Shown here one piece after another: positions 34,040 through 45,449 of a stretch of DNA of 64,000 nucleotides. A model generated the notes under the pieces. It had not been told where the DNA came from, did not search any database, and was given only the letters and a program-made list of their open reading frames with translations. The DNA comes from Syncephalis plumigaleata (taxonomy: Eukaryota; Zoopagomycota; Zoopagomycetes; Zoopagales; Piptocephalidaceae), in NCBI GenBank assembly GCA_025201365.1, contig JAIXMF010000005.1:62001-126000 (forward strand). The letters run 5' to 3'. How positions within the stretch are numbered: position 1 is the first letter of the stretch; each line of letters opens with the position of its first letter. The position numbers and the translations under genes are program-made.

Positions 34040-37000
34040 CGCGTATACTTACTATGATTGAATAATAGGATTGAGCAAGCCGGTGTTTAGTGCAGTGTTG
34101 AAAAAAGGATACAAAGTACCAACGCCCATTCAGCGTAAATGTATTCCACTTGTCATGGAGGGTCATGATGTAGTTGGTATGGCTCGAACAGGTTCGGGTA
34201 AAACGGCTGCTTTTCTCTTACCTATGCTTGAGAAATTAAAGGTGCACTCGGCTAAAGTAAGTAGTAAATATATTTATCTATATATATATAAGCTTATTAT
34301 TATTATTCTAGGTTGGTGCACGAGCCATTATCCTATCGCCTAGTCGTGAACTTGCTATGCAAACACAAAAGGCTACACGAGATTTGGCACGATTTACCGA
34401 TTTACGTAGCTGTGCTATCGTGGGTGGTGACAGTCTTGAGGATCAATTCCGTACTATTGCGAGTAATCCGGATATGTAAGTGATCGTAGTTAGTATGAAC
34501 TTGTGAGTAGGGTCACGTATCGCTTATGCATTTATACAGACTTATCGCTACACCAGGTCGATTACTGCATTTGATTGTAGAAATGGAACTTGATTTAAAA
34601 ACCGTGGAGTACATTGTATTCGATGAAGCAGATCGGTAAGTGAGCGTTAATTGATCTCGAATGTTATAGATTAACGCTACCCGCGATAGGTTGTTTGAAA
34701 TGGGATTTTCCGTACAATTACACGAGATTCTACATCGACTACCAGCATCACGTCAAACGTTATTATTCTCGGCAACACTGCCCAAGATATTAGTAGATTT
34801 GCTAAAGCAGGTTTACAGGACCCGGTTCTTGTTCGTCTAGATGCCGATACTAAGATTAGTTCTGATCTTGAGGTAGGATAATGATTGGTAAATGTGTATT
34901 GCTTCGTTGACTAATAGCATAGCATTGATTAGATGGCGTTTTTCGGGTTAAAACAAGAGGAAAAGGATGGCGCGCTACTTTATTTGTTGCGCGATCTTAT
35001 TAAAGTGCCCAAGATGGATAATGCCACACTTGCAAATGCAAATCAGAAAAAGAAGGACGGTAAACAAAAGCGTAAAAAAGGCGGCAAGAAGAAGGGCAAG
35101 AATGGCGCGGCGATGACAACAACAATGATGACGATGATGATGATGAGTCGTATATGCCAACAGGCAGAGGCAATGCGGATAAACAAACGATTATATTTGT
35201 GGCTACAAAGCATCATGTTGAATATGTGGCCAATCTACTGAAAAATGCAGGCTATGCACTCTCCTATATTTATGGATCACTGGATCAGGTGGCGCGTCGT
35301 CAGCAAATCGAGCAATTCCGACGTGGATTCACTAATCTACTCGTTGTAACGGATGTTGCAGCGCGTGGTATCGATATTCCCATCCTGGAGAATGTCATCA
35401 ACTACGATTTCGTCGATGGTAGCAAGGTGTTCGTTCATCGTGTGGGACGTGCAGCCCGTGCCGGTCGTCGTGGCTGGGCCTACTCGCTCATATCTCCCGA
35501 TGAGGTAAGTGGCGTCTATTTGTTGCACGATACAATGTCATTAGTTGCTTATTTTATTTTTACATACGTGGTGTTAGCTACCGTATCTTGTTGATTTGCA
35601 TCTATTCCTTGCTAGACCACTTAAGATGGGCAAATTATCAAATACATCTGCACCGGATTATTCAAGTGAAATCGTACTTGGTACACTGCCACGTTCCCTA
35701 CTGGAAGACGACATCGAATGGACACGTCGTCAATTGGTGGAAAGTACCGAACTAACAGATATGTATACTGTGATGCAGAATGGCTATCGCATGTACTATC
35801 GTAGTCGAGCACGAGCAGCCGCCGAGAGTTATAAACGTGCCAAGGAACTAATGGCCAATTCATCTTATGCGGAAACACACGCGTTACTTGGTGAGTCGAT
35901 TAAACGAGTGTAATTGAGACTTGCTTCGACAATGACTAATTGCTATTCATTAGCGGATAAGCTTGATGGTCGATTGGAGAATGAACGTGCCAATCTAGTG
36001 GCTGCCATTTCAAACTTCCGACCTTCCGAGGTGAGTGAGCATGTTTCGCGTAATCTTACAATGAAACGATACTGACCAATTGTCATTGTCAAGACAATAT
36101 TTGAGATTGGTAGTCGTGGTACGCGTAAATCCAACGAGGCTGCCTTAGTGGTACGACAACGCCGCACTGTCGTTGATGCCAAGATCGAGGCGTTACGAGC
36201 AAAGAAAGCGGCTGCCGAGACAGCAGCAGAATTGACCAATGAGTTGAACTCCACTAATGGCAATACTGAAAGTAGTAATGTCGAACTAGCGGATGAAGCC
36301 ATGCTACAGGTAAATGAATAATTTGACTCGGTTGTTTAACCATGTTTATTAACGCGTATGTATCATGTTTACAGGAAACATTCAAGATGGCCAGTTCGAT
36401 ATCTGTGAAAGGTAGGACGACAACAACAACAATAACAGAGAGATTACCATACTAAACACTATACTTTTATTGACGATGAAATAGCGAATAAGAAGAAATC
36501 GAGAACAGCACGTGACGATGAATTCTACATGTCTCATTATCAAAAGGATGCGAATACCGAGCGCGGCTACTCAATGACGCAGTCTGGCTCGTTTGTTGAG
36601 CAAGCACGCGGTGCCGTGCTAGACTTCACGGGCGAGGACGTTGATGAGATGAAGAATAAACGAGGCAAGTTGCGCTGGGATGCCAAGAAGAAGAAGTTTG
36701 TACAAGGTACAGGAGTGGGATCGGACAACAAGAAAATGGTGCGCACCGAAAGTGGAGCCCTAATTTCAGCGACCTACAAGAGTGGCAGGTGAGAGTGAAT
36801 GGACGAATGATATCAATATGTGGATACATATATATATATAGCAGTGTCCTAATGTTTGCTGTTGTAGATACACTGAATGGCAAGAGAAAACAAAGATTAA
36901 CATTCCACGCACTGGCGAGCAAGAGCTGGCTGGAGGCAAGGTGGGACGTAAACGTTATCGGCACAACAAGGTTGAAGCACCGAAAGAGGTGGATCGCTTC

Positions 37001-37233
37001 CATGTTGCCTATGAACGAAAGCAAAAGAAGTTCAAGAAGCAAGCAGAGGCGGAGAACGCCAACGGCACGGTGCTACGGCAACTTCTAATAAAACGACTCG
37101 ACCTAATAGTGGCACGACAGTTAAGAGCGAGCTTAAGACTGCAGATCAAATTAGAAAGGCACGTGAACTCAAGGAGCGTAGACGTGCAAAGACCGGTAGA
37201 CATTCGAAGGCAACTAGAGGAAAAAGACGATAG
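33535..37233 (+). CDS. DBP10: DEAD-box RNA helicase Dbp10/DDX54, ribosome biogenesis
   Basis: The start at 33535 gives [21 protein letters not shown] long acidic N-terminus is followed by GGFQSMGLSKPVF. Motifs in order: [24 protein letters not shown]; Ia SPSREL; Ib TPGR; II DEAD in [58 protein letters not shown]. The downstream region has [20 protein letters not shown] and a Dbp10 C-terminal domain ([20 protein letters not shown] onward), then a basic tail ending SKATRGKRR. The FQSMG lead-in, FVATKHH and C-terminal domain identify Dbp10/DDX54, a nucleolar helicase needed for 60S subunit assembly. Single-base frame breaks lie near 34793, 35120 and 37075. Some splice sites near 35500-35630 are uncertain. 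Confidence 0.92.
34014..34039. repeat. TA dinucleotide microsatellite in a DBP10 intron
   Basis: About 13 TA units lie within the intron between the acidic N-terminus and the Q motif. Confidence 0.9.
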
Positions 37234-38193
37234 CCATGCAGCTCGTCGTGAATGGACATGTCGATACCACTCATCCAGCTTTACAACCGTATTGACAACG
37301 TATTTACCTTTTAGCATTTACAATAAACATTGTTTATCACATAATTTGCTAGATTCATGCTGATAATGCTCTAAATCAAGGCATTACCCCTTGAAACGTA
37401 GGGGAATCCAGGTTGGGACAAAACAATCGATCTTTAGTAGTAAAACGCATATCCAGTGGATGGCAATACTGCAAGTGCTATAATTTGCCATACGCCCTTG
37501 AGATCAAGGAGAGGAAAAAGGAAGAAAAGGGCGTAATCCATTCGGTGAGTGATTTGCAATCCAAGTATAGCACATTCATTGTCATAGGGGCAATCTGTAG
37601 GTACACGTTATGCAACTGTAATGCATCCAAAATGTACATTTACACTTTGTAACACTATTCTAATACGATGAACCATGATTTTGTAGAGAAAGTGTTTGTG
37701 CATGAATCATAAAATCCAGTTGAATGTCATTGATGCACGTATACACGAGTAGAAACACGCCATTCTATGAGAAATGTTTGTTTGTATGTGACTGTTTGGT
37801 TGCCTTGAAATGTCTCTTTTCGAATGAAGTCTCCGCCAATTCAACTTTACATTATTAAAAAGGTTGCCCCTCTGATGACCGATGATATAAATCTCCCCTG
37901 AATGTTTCGATTCTATGTCTGACGCTACTACTGCTACTGCTATCTGCTATTGCTGCTATTGTTGTTGTTATTTTTTCTGTTATTGTAACGATCGTATACG
38001 ATTTTGCGTTCTTTTATATTCGCCCTTACGTTCAATTGACGCCCCTGCTCTCATTTTGCCATACACACAAACACACATACATATTATCGTACACTTCTTA
38101 TACATCAACTCGTATACATCTATTCCTCTAGTAGGATTACGTCTATAATTTTCTCTACTTACTAGTGTTAATAATACAGCTAATATTTTATTC
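37234..38193. other. Intergenic region between DBP10 and the first DHA2 transporter
   Basis: No conserved coding frame is seen. It contains GAGGAAAAAGGAAGAAAAGG purine runs (near 37510) and CTACTGCTACTGC-type runs (37920-37960) in the leader of the transporter. An open frame at 37413-37652 has no family features. Confidence 0.5.
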
Positions 38194-40316
38194 ATGATGG
38201 AAGATAATTGCGTATCGCCATCCAGGAATAATGCCTCCACTACTCTCGTCATTCCTGCAAGTGATATGGTTATGTCGCAGTCTGCACACTCGCATGCTAC
38301 CGCAGTGGACATGGCTGAGCCGATGCCTGCTGTGGTAGCACTCGAACGTAGCACGACTGCTAACACAATCGATCAACGACGCGAATTACCGACACGTGAA
38401 TTATATCCAGTACTTATTGGGTAAGGGTTTAATGTTGGATAACCAGTATCGAATCATTTACACTGCTGATCAATATCGGTGATGATAGACTCTCATTAGC
38501 CGTGCTACTATCAGCGTTAGATCAAACGATTGTAGCGACGGCCTTACCCAAGATAGCCACGGAACTAAACGGGTTCGAGCAAGTGCCATGGGTGGGTACA
38601 GCCTATCTACTTACCAGTACTGCTTGTCAACCGCTTTACGGACGATTCTCCGATATCTTTGGACGACGCGTAGTTATTCTATTTGCCATTGTACTATTTC
38701 TTCTTGGATCACTTGGATGTGGTCTCGCCTGGTCCATGATCTCATTGATTGTGTTTCGCGCCTTAGCCGGTGTGGGTGGTGCAGGCCTACTAGCCTTAGT
38801 CATGGTGATCCTTACGGGTGAGTAAGCAATTCAACCATATACACGTATAACTATTCATTATATTAACCACGTTACATGATAGATATTACATCACCTAAAC
38901 GATGCAGTCAACTTCAAGGGGCTATTGGGGCTGTTTACGCGCTAGCAAGTGTGCTCGGTCCCTTAACTGGCGGTCTCTTCACCGATCATCTCACATGGCG
39001 ATGGGCGGTAAGTGTTATTTTCCTTTTTTTTGCAATCTTTTGTTATGCTCATGAATGGTTAATGAGATGGTCTTCTCTAGTTTTACATTAATCTACCCGT
39101 AGGTGCTATTACTATCCTGGTGATTATACTAGCACTGCATCTGCCATCCATCCCTGGTTCATCCAAGGCTAAACTACTACGTGTGGACTGGCTGGGATCA
39201 TTACTGGTGATTGCCACCAATGTGCTGTTCCTTTTGCCAACCTCGTGGGGAGGTCAGGAATATCCCTGGCGGCATCCGTTGATCATTTCACTCTACGCAG
39301 GTGGCGCTGCTTTACTTGGCATCACTATTTGGTGGGAGGGTTGGGGTTGCGAAAGATATGGCAAGAAGAAACCGCTCATTACAGCTAGACTATTTAAGCA
39401 ACCGGAGATTGTCGCCATATTTGTTAATGTATTTGCCATGGGATGGGTATTCTTCGGACTTGTCTACTACTTTCCGATGTATTATCAGGTTAGTCGTAAT
39501 ATAACAGTGGCAACTGCCATTGGATCAGCCATTTAATGAACTTCTTTATTTAGATGATATACCATTATTCAGCCACTAAATCGGGTTTCGCCCTCATCCC
39601 GCTTATCCTCACTGTGGCCGTGTGCTCCTTCCTTAGTTGTGTCGTGGCGGCTCGGTTTCTCTCACGTCCCTGGATCTTTCAAGTACTAATTGGTGGCGCT
39701 ATGCTAATGCTTCTCGCATCCTGTTGCATATTGCAACTAGTAGGACGAACCAACATTGGTGCACTTACCCTGGAGATGATTGCTACTACTATGGCGGGAA
39801 TTGGTGTCGGTTTCAACATTCAAATATCTGTAATGGCCGCACAAACCTATGCTGGCCGTAAAGGTGACGATAGTGCTGTTAATACGCTGTAATTGATTCC
39901 ATTTACTAACTTGTGCACACACATATATATGTATACTGTTGTATTCCATGTATGCTGACATAGATATGGCAACAGCTACGAGCTTAGTTACATTCTTCCG
40001 CGTTGTAGGTGGCGTATTCGGTATTGCCGTAATGGGAGCCGTACTCAATAATTCCGTAGGAAATATATCATCTTCATTGTCGAGTGAAAGTACAACGACA
40101 AAGGTGACTGATTTCACGGAATTATCAGATGAGGCACGACAAGCATATCTACACGGATTCCGTCAAGTGTATATGTTATTAATACCAGCAGCTAGTATCT
40201 CGATGATTGCTGCTTTATTCGTACGTAATTCCCTTTGCCATAGAAATGTCACTAGCAACCAAAATGATCAGGCATCACCTGCGACATTAACGAGTCAAGT
40301 CGATAAGCCTGCCTAA
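38194..40316 (+). CDS. DHA2-family drug:H+ antiporter (MFS, 14 TM), copy 1
   Basis: The start at 38194 gives a hydrophilic N-terminus of about 75 residues. TM segments begin LSLAVLLSALDQTIVATALP, whose LDQTIVATALP is motif D1 of DHA2 transporters. Motif A is GRFSDIFGRR. Motif C is SVLGPLTGGLFTDHLTWRWA, then FYINLPVGA, a DHA2 landmark. Further TMs follow, with tail helices ending VRNSLCHRN. About seven exons. The protein is a plasma or vacuolar membrane proton-coupled exporter of toxins, drugs or siderophores; the substrate cannot be told. It lies in tandem with a paralogue at 40681. The join near 39892-39970 is uncertain. Confidence 0.88.
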
Positions 40317-40680
40317 ACTACTGTCGTTTGTTAAAAATAAATATATACACACATGCAACATCATGCCATCATCAGTGTCATCCATGATATGCCTGTCGTT
40401 TTTTCTTCCTCTTCCTCTTCCTCTTCTTGGTACTACCTCACCATAAGGTAAATTGTGTAATTGATCCATGCTGTTCAAAATAGAAATTCCATTTTGGGAA
40501 ATCATAGCCGGACCGATTATTATTCCGGCCACTATCGAGACAATCAATACATGACATTTTTGTTACAAATACTCGCTTGACGGGGGAAGGATAAAGGCAG
40601 CATTTCTACCTATTTCATTTTCTTGTTGCGAGTTTCTACAACCATTTCTACAGCATTAATTGCATTTATTCTTGACGAGT

Positions 40681-42526
40681 ATGGAGCATACCACTGATAT
40701 CAGTTCTACTGAACATAATAACAATAGCATTAACAACAATGATGATGTAAAACCATTGGAAGAATCTCAGAAAACATCCATCATGTCATCGACTGCTCTA
40801 CCAACAAAACAGCGTATTCTCGTATTAATAGGGTGAGTATCTATCTATTTTAACTATACTCACTAATACATAATGAACATTCTTTAGGTGTAGTTTTGCT
40901 GTGCTAATGGCTACACTAAATCTAACATTGGTTGCTACGGCACTTCCAGCCATTGTCAAGGAATTTGACGCACTATCAAGTTCATTCTGGGTGGCGACTG
41001 CCTACATGCTAACAAATACGTCGTTTCAACCGTTATACGGACGATTATCCGATATATTCGGGCGTAAATCAACCATGTTGTGCGCGCAAATCATTTTCAT
41101 GCTTGCCTCGTTGGGTAGTGCACTCAGCACTAGCATGAGCATGCTGATCATCTTCCGCGCACTCATGGGCGTGGGTGGCAGTGGTCTGGTATCCCTCGTC
41201 TACCTCGTGATATCCGATGTCGTTGAGCCGTATAATCGTGGCAAGTATCAAGGACTTATCAGTGCTATCTTTGCCGTGGCAAGTGTCGTGGGTCCATTGC
41301 TGGGTGGTGCGCTCACCGACAGTCTGTCATGGCGGTGGATCTTCTACATTAACCTACCCATTGGTGGAGCCACCGTACTTATGGTGGGTTTCTTCCTTAA
41401 ACTACCCGTGAAATCCGGATCTATTAGTAAGAAGATTAGACAGATCGACTTTATCGGTGCTTTTCTCGTTCTCGCCACCACAATAACCCTATTGTTGCCT
41501 ACCACTTGGGGTGGCAAGGCGTATCCGTGGCATTCGCCAGTCATCATATCACTCTACTGTGTATCCGCCCTTCTACTAGCGATAACCGTGTACTGGGAGG
41601 GATGGCAGGCGAAACATCCACTTACACCGGGTCGTATGTTTAAACGTACAAGCACGGTGGCTTCATTTGCATGTGGTTTCTTTTTCGGATGGAGTTTCTT
41701 CGGTCTTATCTACTATGTTCCGTTATTCTACGAGGTATGTTTGACGTGGTGCTCCGGTGTCACGCACATATATCGGGCTAACTTGTCAACACATAAACTA
41801 GATGCTTCGTGGAAATTCCGCCACCATGTCAGGTTTGCAACTGCTACCTCTGGTCATTCCGGTGGCGATCATTTCCATTGTAGCTGGCACGGTGACCGCC
41901 TACTTGCCGCCTGGTCATACCGCGTTTTCATTATGTTTGGCATGACGTCGGCATCAGTGGGAGCAGGCTTAATGACACTCTACAGTGTCGATCCAAATCA
42001 ATCATTGGAAATCGGCGCCATGTTCCTCACCGGCTTTGGTCTCGGTTTCGGTATGCAATTGGTGATCCTAGTGGCGCAGTACACATCATCTGCAAGTGAT
42101 ATCGCAGTTGCTACCACGCTTAGCAATTTCTTCCGTATTATCGGTGGTGCTTCGGCGCAGCAGTTACCGGTACTATATTTAACCATGGTCTAGCGGTAGG
42201 CATGGCACGTTATCTACCAGTAAGTGACACCTGTAATCATATACGAAATGTGTATTATTAATGTGATTATACAAGAATGTACCGTTTAATGGAAATGTAG
42301 CCGTCCTACGTGCATTACCCGCCGAACAACAAGCATTGAGTAATCTCGTGTTGCACACAGGCTTTCATTATGCTTTGTATCGAATGTGCCACCGCTTATT
42401 CTTGCATTTATCGCAGCCATGTTTTGCAAGGTGGTCCACGGCGCGAAGGCAATGCGTCAACAGGCCAAAGCGGAACTCAAGGCAAAGGAAAATAGCCGCG
42501 GCACATCTGCAGAACAGCAGGTGTAG
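40681..42526 (+). CDS. DHA2-family drug:H+ antiporter (MFS, 14 TM), copy 2
   Basis: The start at 40681 gives an Asn-rich hydrophilic N-terminus. TM1 contains LNLTLVATALP (motif D1, with Asn-Leu replacing the usual Asp-Gln of copy 1). Motif A is GRLSDIFGRK, motif C VVGPLLGGALTDSLSWRW, then IFYINLPIGG. The C-terminal part has MLRGNSATMSGLQLLPLVIP, FRIIGG and HTGFHYA..., ending TSAEQQV. Single-base frame breaks lie near 41932, 42155 and 42377. The last one is a T run that is one base longer in the duplicate at 25.6 kb. The last intron contains one breakpoint of the segmental duplication. Loss of the D1 aspartate hints at altered coupling or substrate, which is inference. Confidence 0.85.
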
Positions 42527-42839
42527 ACGCATTTTGCTGTATGTCCACACACCACGCATCCACATATCTACACACAATTATCTACATATCTACACGCATA
42601 TTGCATATCTTATGCAAATCAATTCATTCAACCGTGTCATCACGAGTAAGAACGAGTATAACTTGATGAATGGTAAAACCATCGATATTCAACATACCTA
42701 TTCATTACTAGTACGTTGTACGAGTAATATCAATCGTCATCATGACAGCGTAAGTCTATCCCATTAGTGAGTTATTATTATTATTATCTGCTTAGTTTTA
42801 TTTATTTTATGTTACGAATAAAACAGTAATGATTATTAG
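42225..42839 (+). repeat. Inverted segmental duplication, arm 2
   Basis: This is the counterpart of 25222-25832 on the opposite strand. It starts four bases after the donor of the last intron of the DHA2 gene, at TGACACCTGTAATC, and ends at GATGATT-type sequence just before CCAACTG. Homopolymer lengths differ between the arms (for example CCC/CC and TTT/TTTT). Confidence 0.9.
42612..42749 (+). pseudogene. Truncated exon 1 of the uncharacterised gene at 24.7 kb
   Basis: A 46-codon exon reads MQINSFNRVITSKNEYNLMN, GKTIDIQHTYSLLVRCTSNI, NRHHDS and then a GTAAGT donor. No downstream exons follow, because the duplication ends inside the intron. It preserves the probable original start codon of the family. 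Confidence 0.7.
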
Positions 42840-43172
42840 CCAACTGTTTATTATTATATATGGTATATTTCCGTATGATGAATAATGTTAGCTTGTAATC
42901 ATATTGTACAATGTTTATACACGTCAATGTATCCAGGCTCTCTTCACATCAATTGTAAACATCAGAATAGTTTGACAATAATTTATTGTAAAGTAAACAT
43001 AAGTTGAAACAGCAGCAATAGCTATACTGTGGATAGGCAATACAATTGAATATCTTTCCCTATATTCAGCTGATGCAGTGTGTGCTACATGCATCACGCC
43101 ACATATATCAATAGCCGTATATTTCATGTAGAATAAAGGATCAGTGAGGTCTTTCCACTACACTTCATTGCC
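42840..43172. other. Intergenic region, nothing recognised
   Basis: AT-rich sequence between the truncated exon and the secreted protein gene. No coding or RNA signal is seen. Confidence 0.4.
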
Positions 43173-43621
43173 TCATTCTTCCAATCTCAATGGATTTGTT
43201 GCGCTAAGAACGATGTCGCAGTGTACCTGTTCAATGGGGAAGCTCTTCCATGATTTGTGAGTCAGACCATGGAAGGGTCTGCTTTCTCGATAGAGATCGC
43301 TTACGTCGCAGATAACTACATCGTCGAATAGTTGATGTCCCTTGCCATCATTTGGTATCTTTCCTCCCACTACAACGGCAACGGCCTTGTGGGAGCATCG
43401 GTTGGTACCATCCGTCATTGGTGCCCACTCATCGCCATCGAGCCAAATGTGAAATTTGCCCTTGTTAACGGTGAATCTAGTGATAGCTGGAGCGTATTGC
43501 TTGAGATGACTGCAGTTAGGGACCATGGTCGATACTCTTGCATGGGAATGGTGGAAGCGGTGGCGGTGGTGGCGGTGAGAGCCAAAGCAGCGACGGCAAT
43601 GCTTGCAATATAGTTGACCAT
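43173..43621 (-). CDS. Small secreted protein, unknown function
   Basis: The start at 43621 gives a clear signal peptide (MVNYIASIAVAALALTATTA then TA). After one frame change near 43520 the mature part reads NCSHLKQYAPAITRFTVNKG, KFHIWLDGDEWAPMTDGTNR, CSHKAVAVVVGGKIPNDGKG, DDVVICDVSDLYRESRPF and VHCDIVLSATNPLRLEE. It has about 148 residues and at least four cysteines, possibly two disulfides. A canonical TATA box lies about 155 bases upstream. A secreted or effector-like role is inferred from the signal peptide only. Confidence 0.6.
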
Positions 43622-43772
43622 GATGTTGTGTTGATTGATTGACCGGAAAACTCGTTAAATCGATGCTTGTGCGTGTGTGTGTGCTCGTAAAAAACAGTGG
43701 ACGTTGTTCGTTGTTGTTTGAATAGAAGAGACTGAGTGATAATGTTCGATCAAATGCAATCAATATCGCCTG

Positions 43773-43780
43773 TATTTATA
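43773..43780 (-). promoter_or_regulatory. TATA box of the secreted protein gene
   Basis: The minus strand reads TATAAATA within CCTATAAATACAGG, about 155 bases upstream of the start at 43621. Confidence 0.55.
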
Positions 43781-43987
43781 GGTGAGATGCTAAGGTAAAG
43801 TAAATCGAATGTACGATATTAGTGCTTACATCAAGCAGGCGACGAACAGTGTAGTTCATTATTCACCTAAAGACTGAAACAACTTGCCTTATTTCCACGA
43901 GTGCTAACTTTTTAATAAACATAATTGGTACTACACATGATTAAATGGACACACACATATCTCGTGGCAATTGGCCTATCGTTTTAC

Positions 43988-45167
43988 TTAATTTAAACAT
44001 GAACGCGCGTGTACTAATTGTTGTAATTGTTCATTCAACGGGGTTGCACAACGAAATGCTCCTCCCAATCGAACTAGATAGCCGTTAATGTAGTCTATTT
44101 CCGTAGTACGCCCTGACTCTATGTCTACCAACATGGATGAACGGTTTGCCGTGGTTTCCCGACACACTGTCAATACTGCGCGCAAAATTCCGTAGAATTA
44201 AATTTTTCTTTTGCTCCTTCGTAAAAGGGGAAATCTGAAAAGTGGATCGCTTGATGCGTTACTATCGTTGTTACAAGTTGCAGCAGTCTGATGTTTCATC
44301 GCAAACGTTCGATAACGTCGCTTGAGCCCACGTATTCTCGTATAGCTGCCCGTTCGAACAGCCGAGTAGTGCTGTTACAGGATTAATACACGCATTAACG
44401 ACAAGTTTAGTAAACATGTGGACATGGATGGCGGACGCATCTACAGGTGATGGAAACTTCGAATCCAGCTTCATCTCGTGTAAAGCAATAATGTTCCATT
44501 TAGATTATCATTACCGACATTGATACCGGTTATATTTGCGTTACTATTTGCTCCTTTCTTGTTACCACTACGTCATCGAACGCTGGACCAAAACATAGAG
44601 CTCCAGTGCCAGTATGAATTACCTCATTTATGCCGGCACGTATGCAGCCTATTGATGTGATACCATGCGCAAAACGTGGTACTCCCACCGCAAACATCGA
44701 CTCAGCTGACCTCGGTGCTACACTATTATTAGCGCTATCACTATTGCTGTTACTGTTGCTGTTGCTGTTGCTGTTGCTGCTACTTGATGTATTAGCCTTG
44801 TAGTACTCATTCAATAGTTGTTCCCGTACGCCCATCCCATTTTGTAAAAGAATCACGCTCGTTTGCTCAGTTAACCTCGGAAGAATAGTAGCGAAAGCAC
44901 CACACGTATGATGTGCCTTTGTGATTATCAGCACCCGTTCAATTGGTGTTTGCACGCTAGTCGCGATTTCCGCCTCTACGCCAGTTACCTCGTCCACCCG
45001 TCCACTGCGATCATACGCGGTTATCAGTCGGATAGAGTTTCGCTGTCGTTCAAACGCCTTCACCGCCTCTTCGCTGCGTAGTAGCAGTGTGACACGATGA
45101 CCATGTCTCCTTAGATGATACCCGTCCAAAGACCTATGGCACCAGCACCTAGTATATGAAAATGCAT
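43988..45167 (-). CDS. PAN5: 2-dehydropantoate 2-reductase (ketopantoate reductase)
   Basis: The start at 45167 gives MHFHILGAGAIGLW, a Rossmann GxGxxG NADPH-binding loop, then (after one frame break near 45118) RRHGHRVTLLLRS. ILLQNGMGV is the NGxG motif of the family. The C-terminal domain contains KLVVNACINPVTALLGCSNG with the catalytic lysine and asparagine, then RSSMLVDIESGRTTEIDYIN and GYLVRLG. The enzyme reduces ketopantoate to pantoate for pantothenate and CoA synthesis. A Ser/Asn run encoded by a GCTGTT repeat (about 44735-44790) is inserted in the N-terminal domain. Introns and frame breaks lie near 44470-44535 and 44190-44260. The symbol is that of the yeast orthologue. Confidence 0.85.
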
Positions 45168-45449
45168 CGATAAAAACGAGAGAACTATCAAGGAGGAATA
45201 ACATTGAAGTGAAGCGATTAATCATCTAATGCATGTGTATCTTTTTAGCAGTATCCGCATTCGTAATGGCAAATGTATTCCTGTATGATTGGTTGAATCT
45301 ACTTTATGATGGTTATTCATCCGAGTGAACTCGAATCGATTCAATGTTAAATTAGCGCGATTTACTACGCGTTTCTACGCCCTTTTTTCCCGACTGTAAT
45401 TTATTTATTTTATTTTACATTACTTTATTTACTTGACAATAACTAAACC

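Noticed and set aside
40287-40547. 86-residue minus-strand frame with a hydrophobic start
   Set aside because: It lies in the spacer between the two transporters, overlaps the first one's 3' end and has no family likeness or splice partners.
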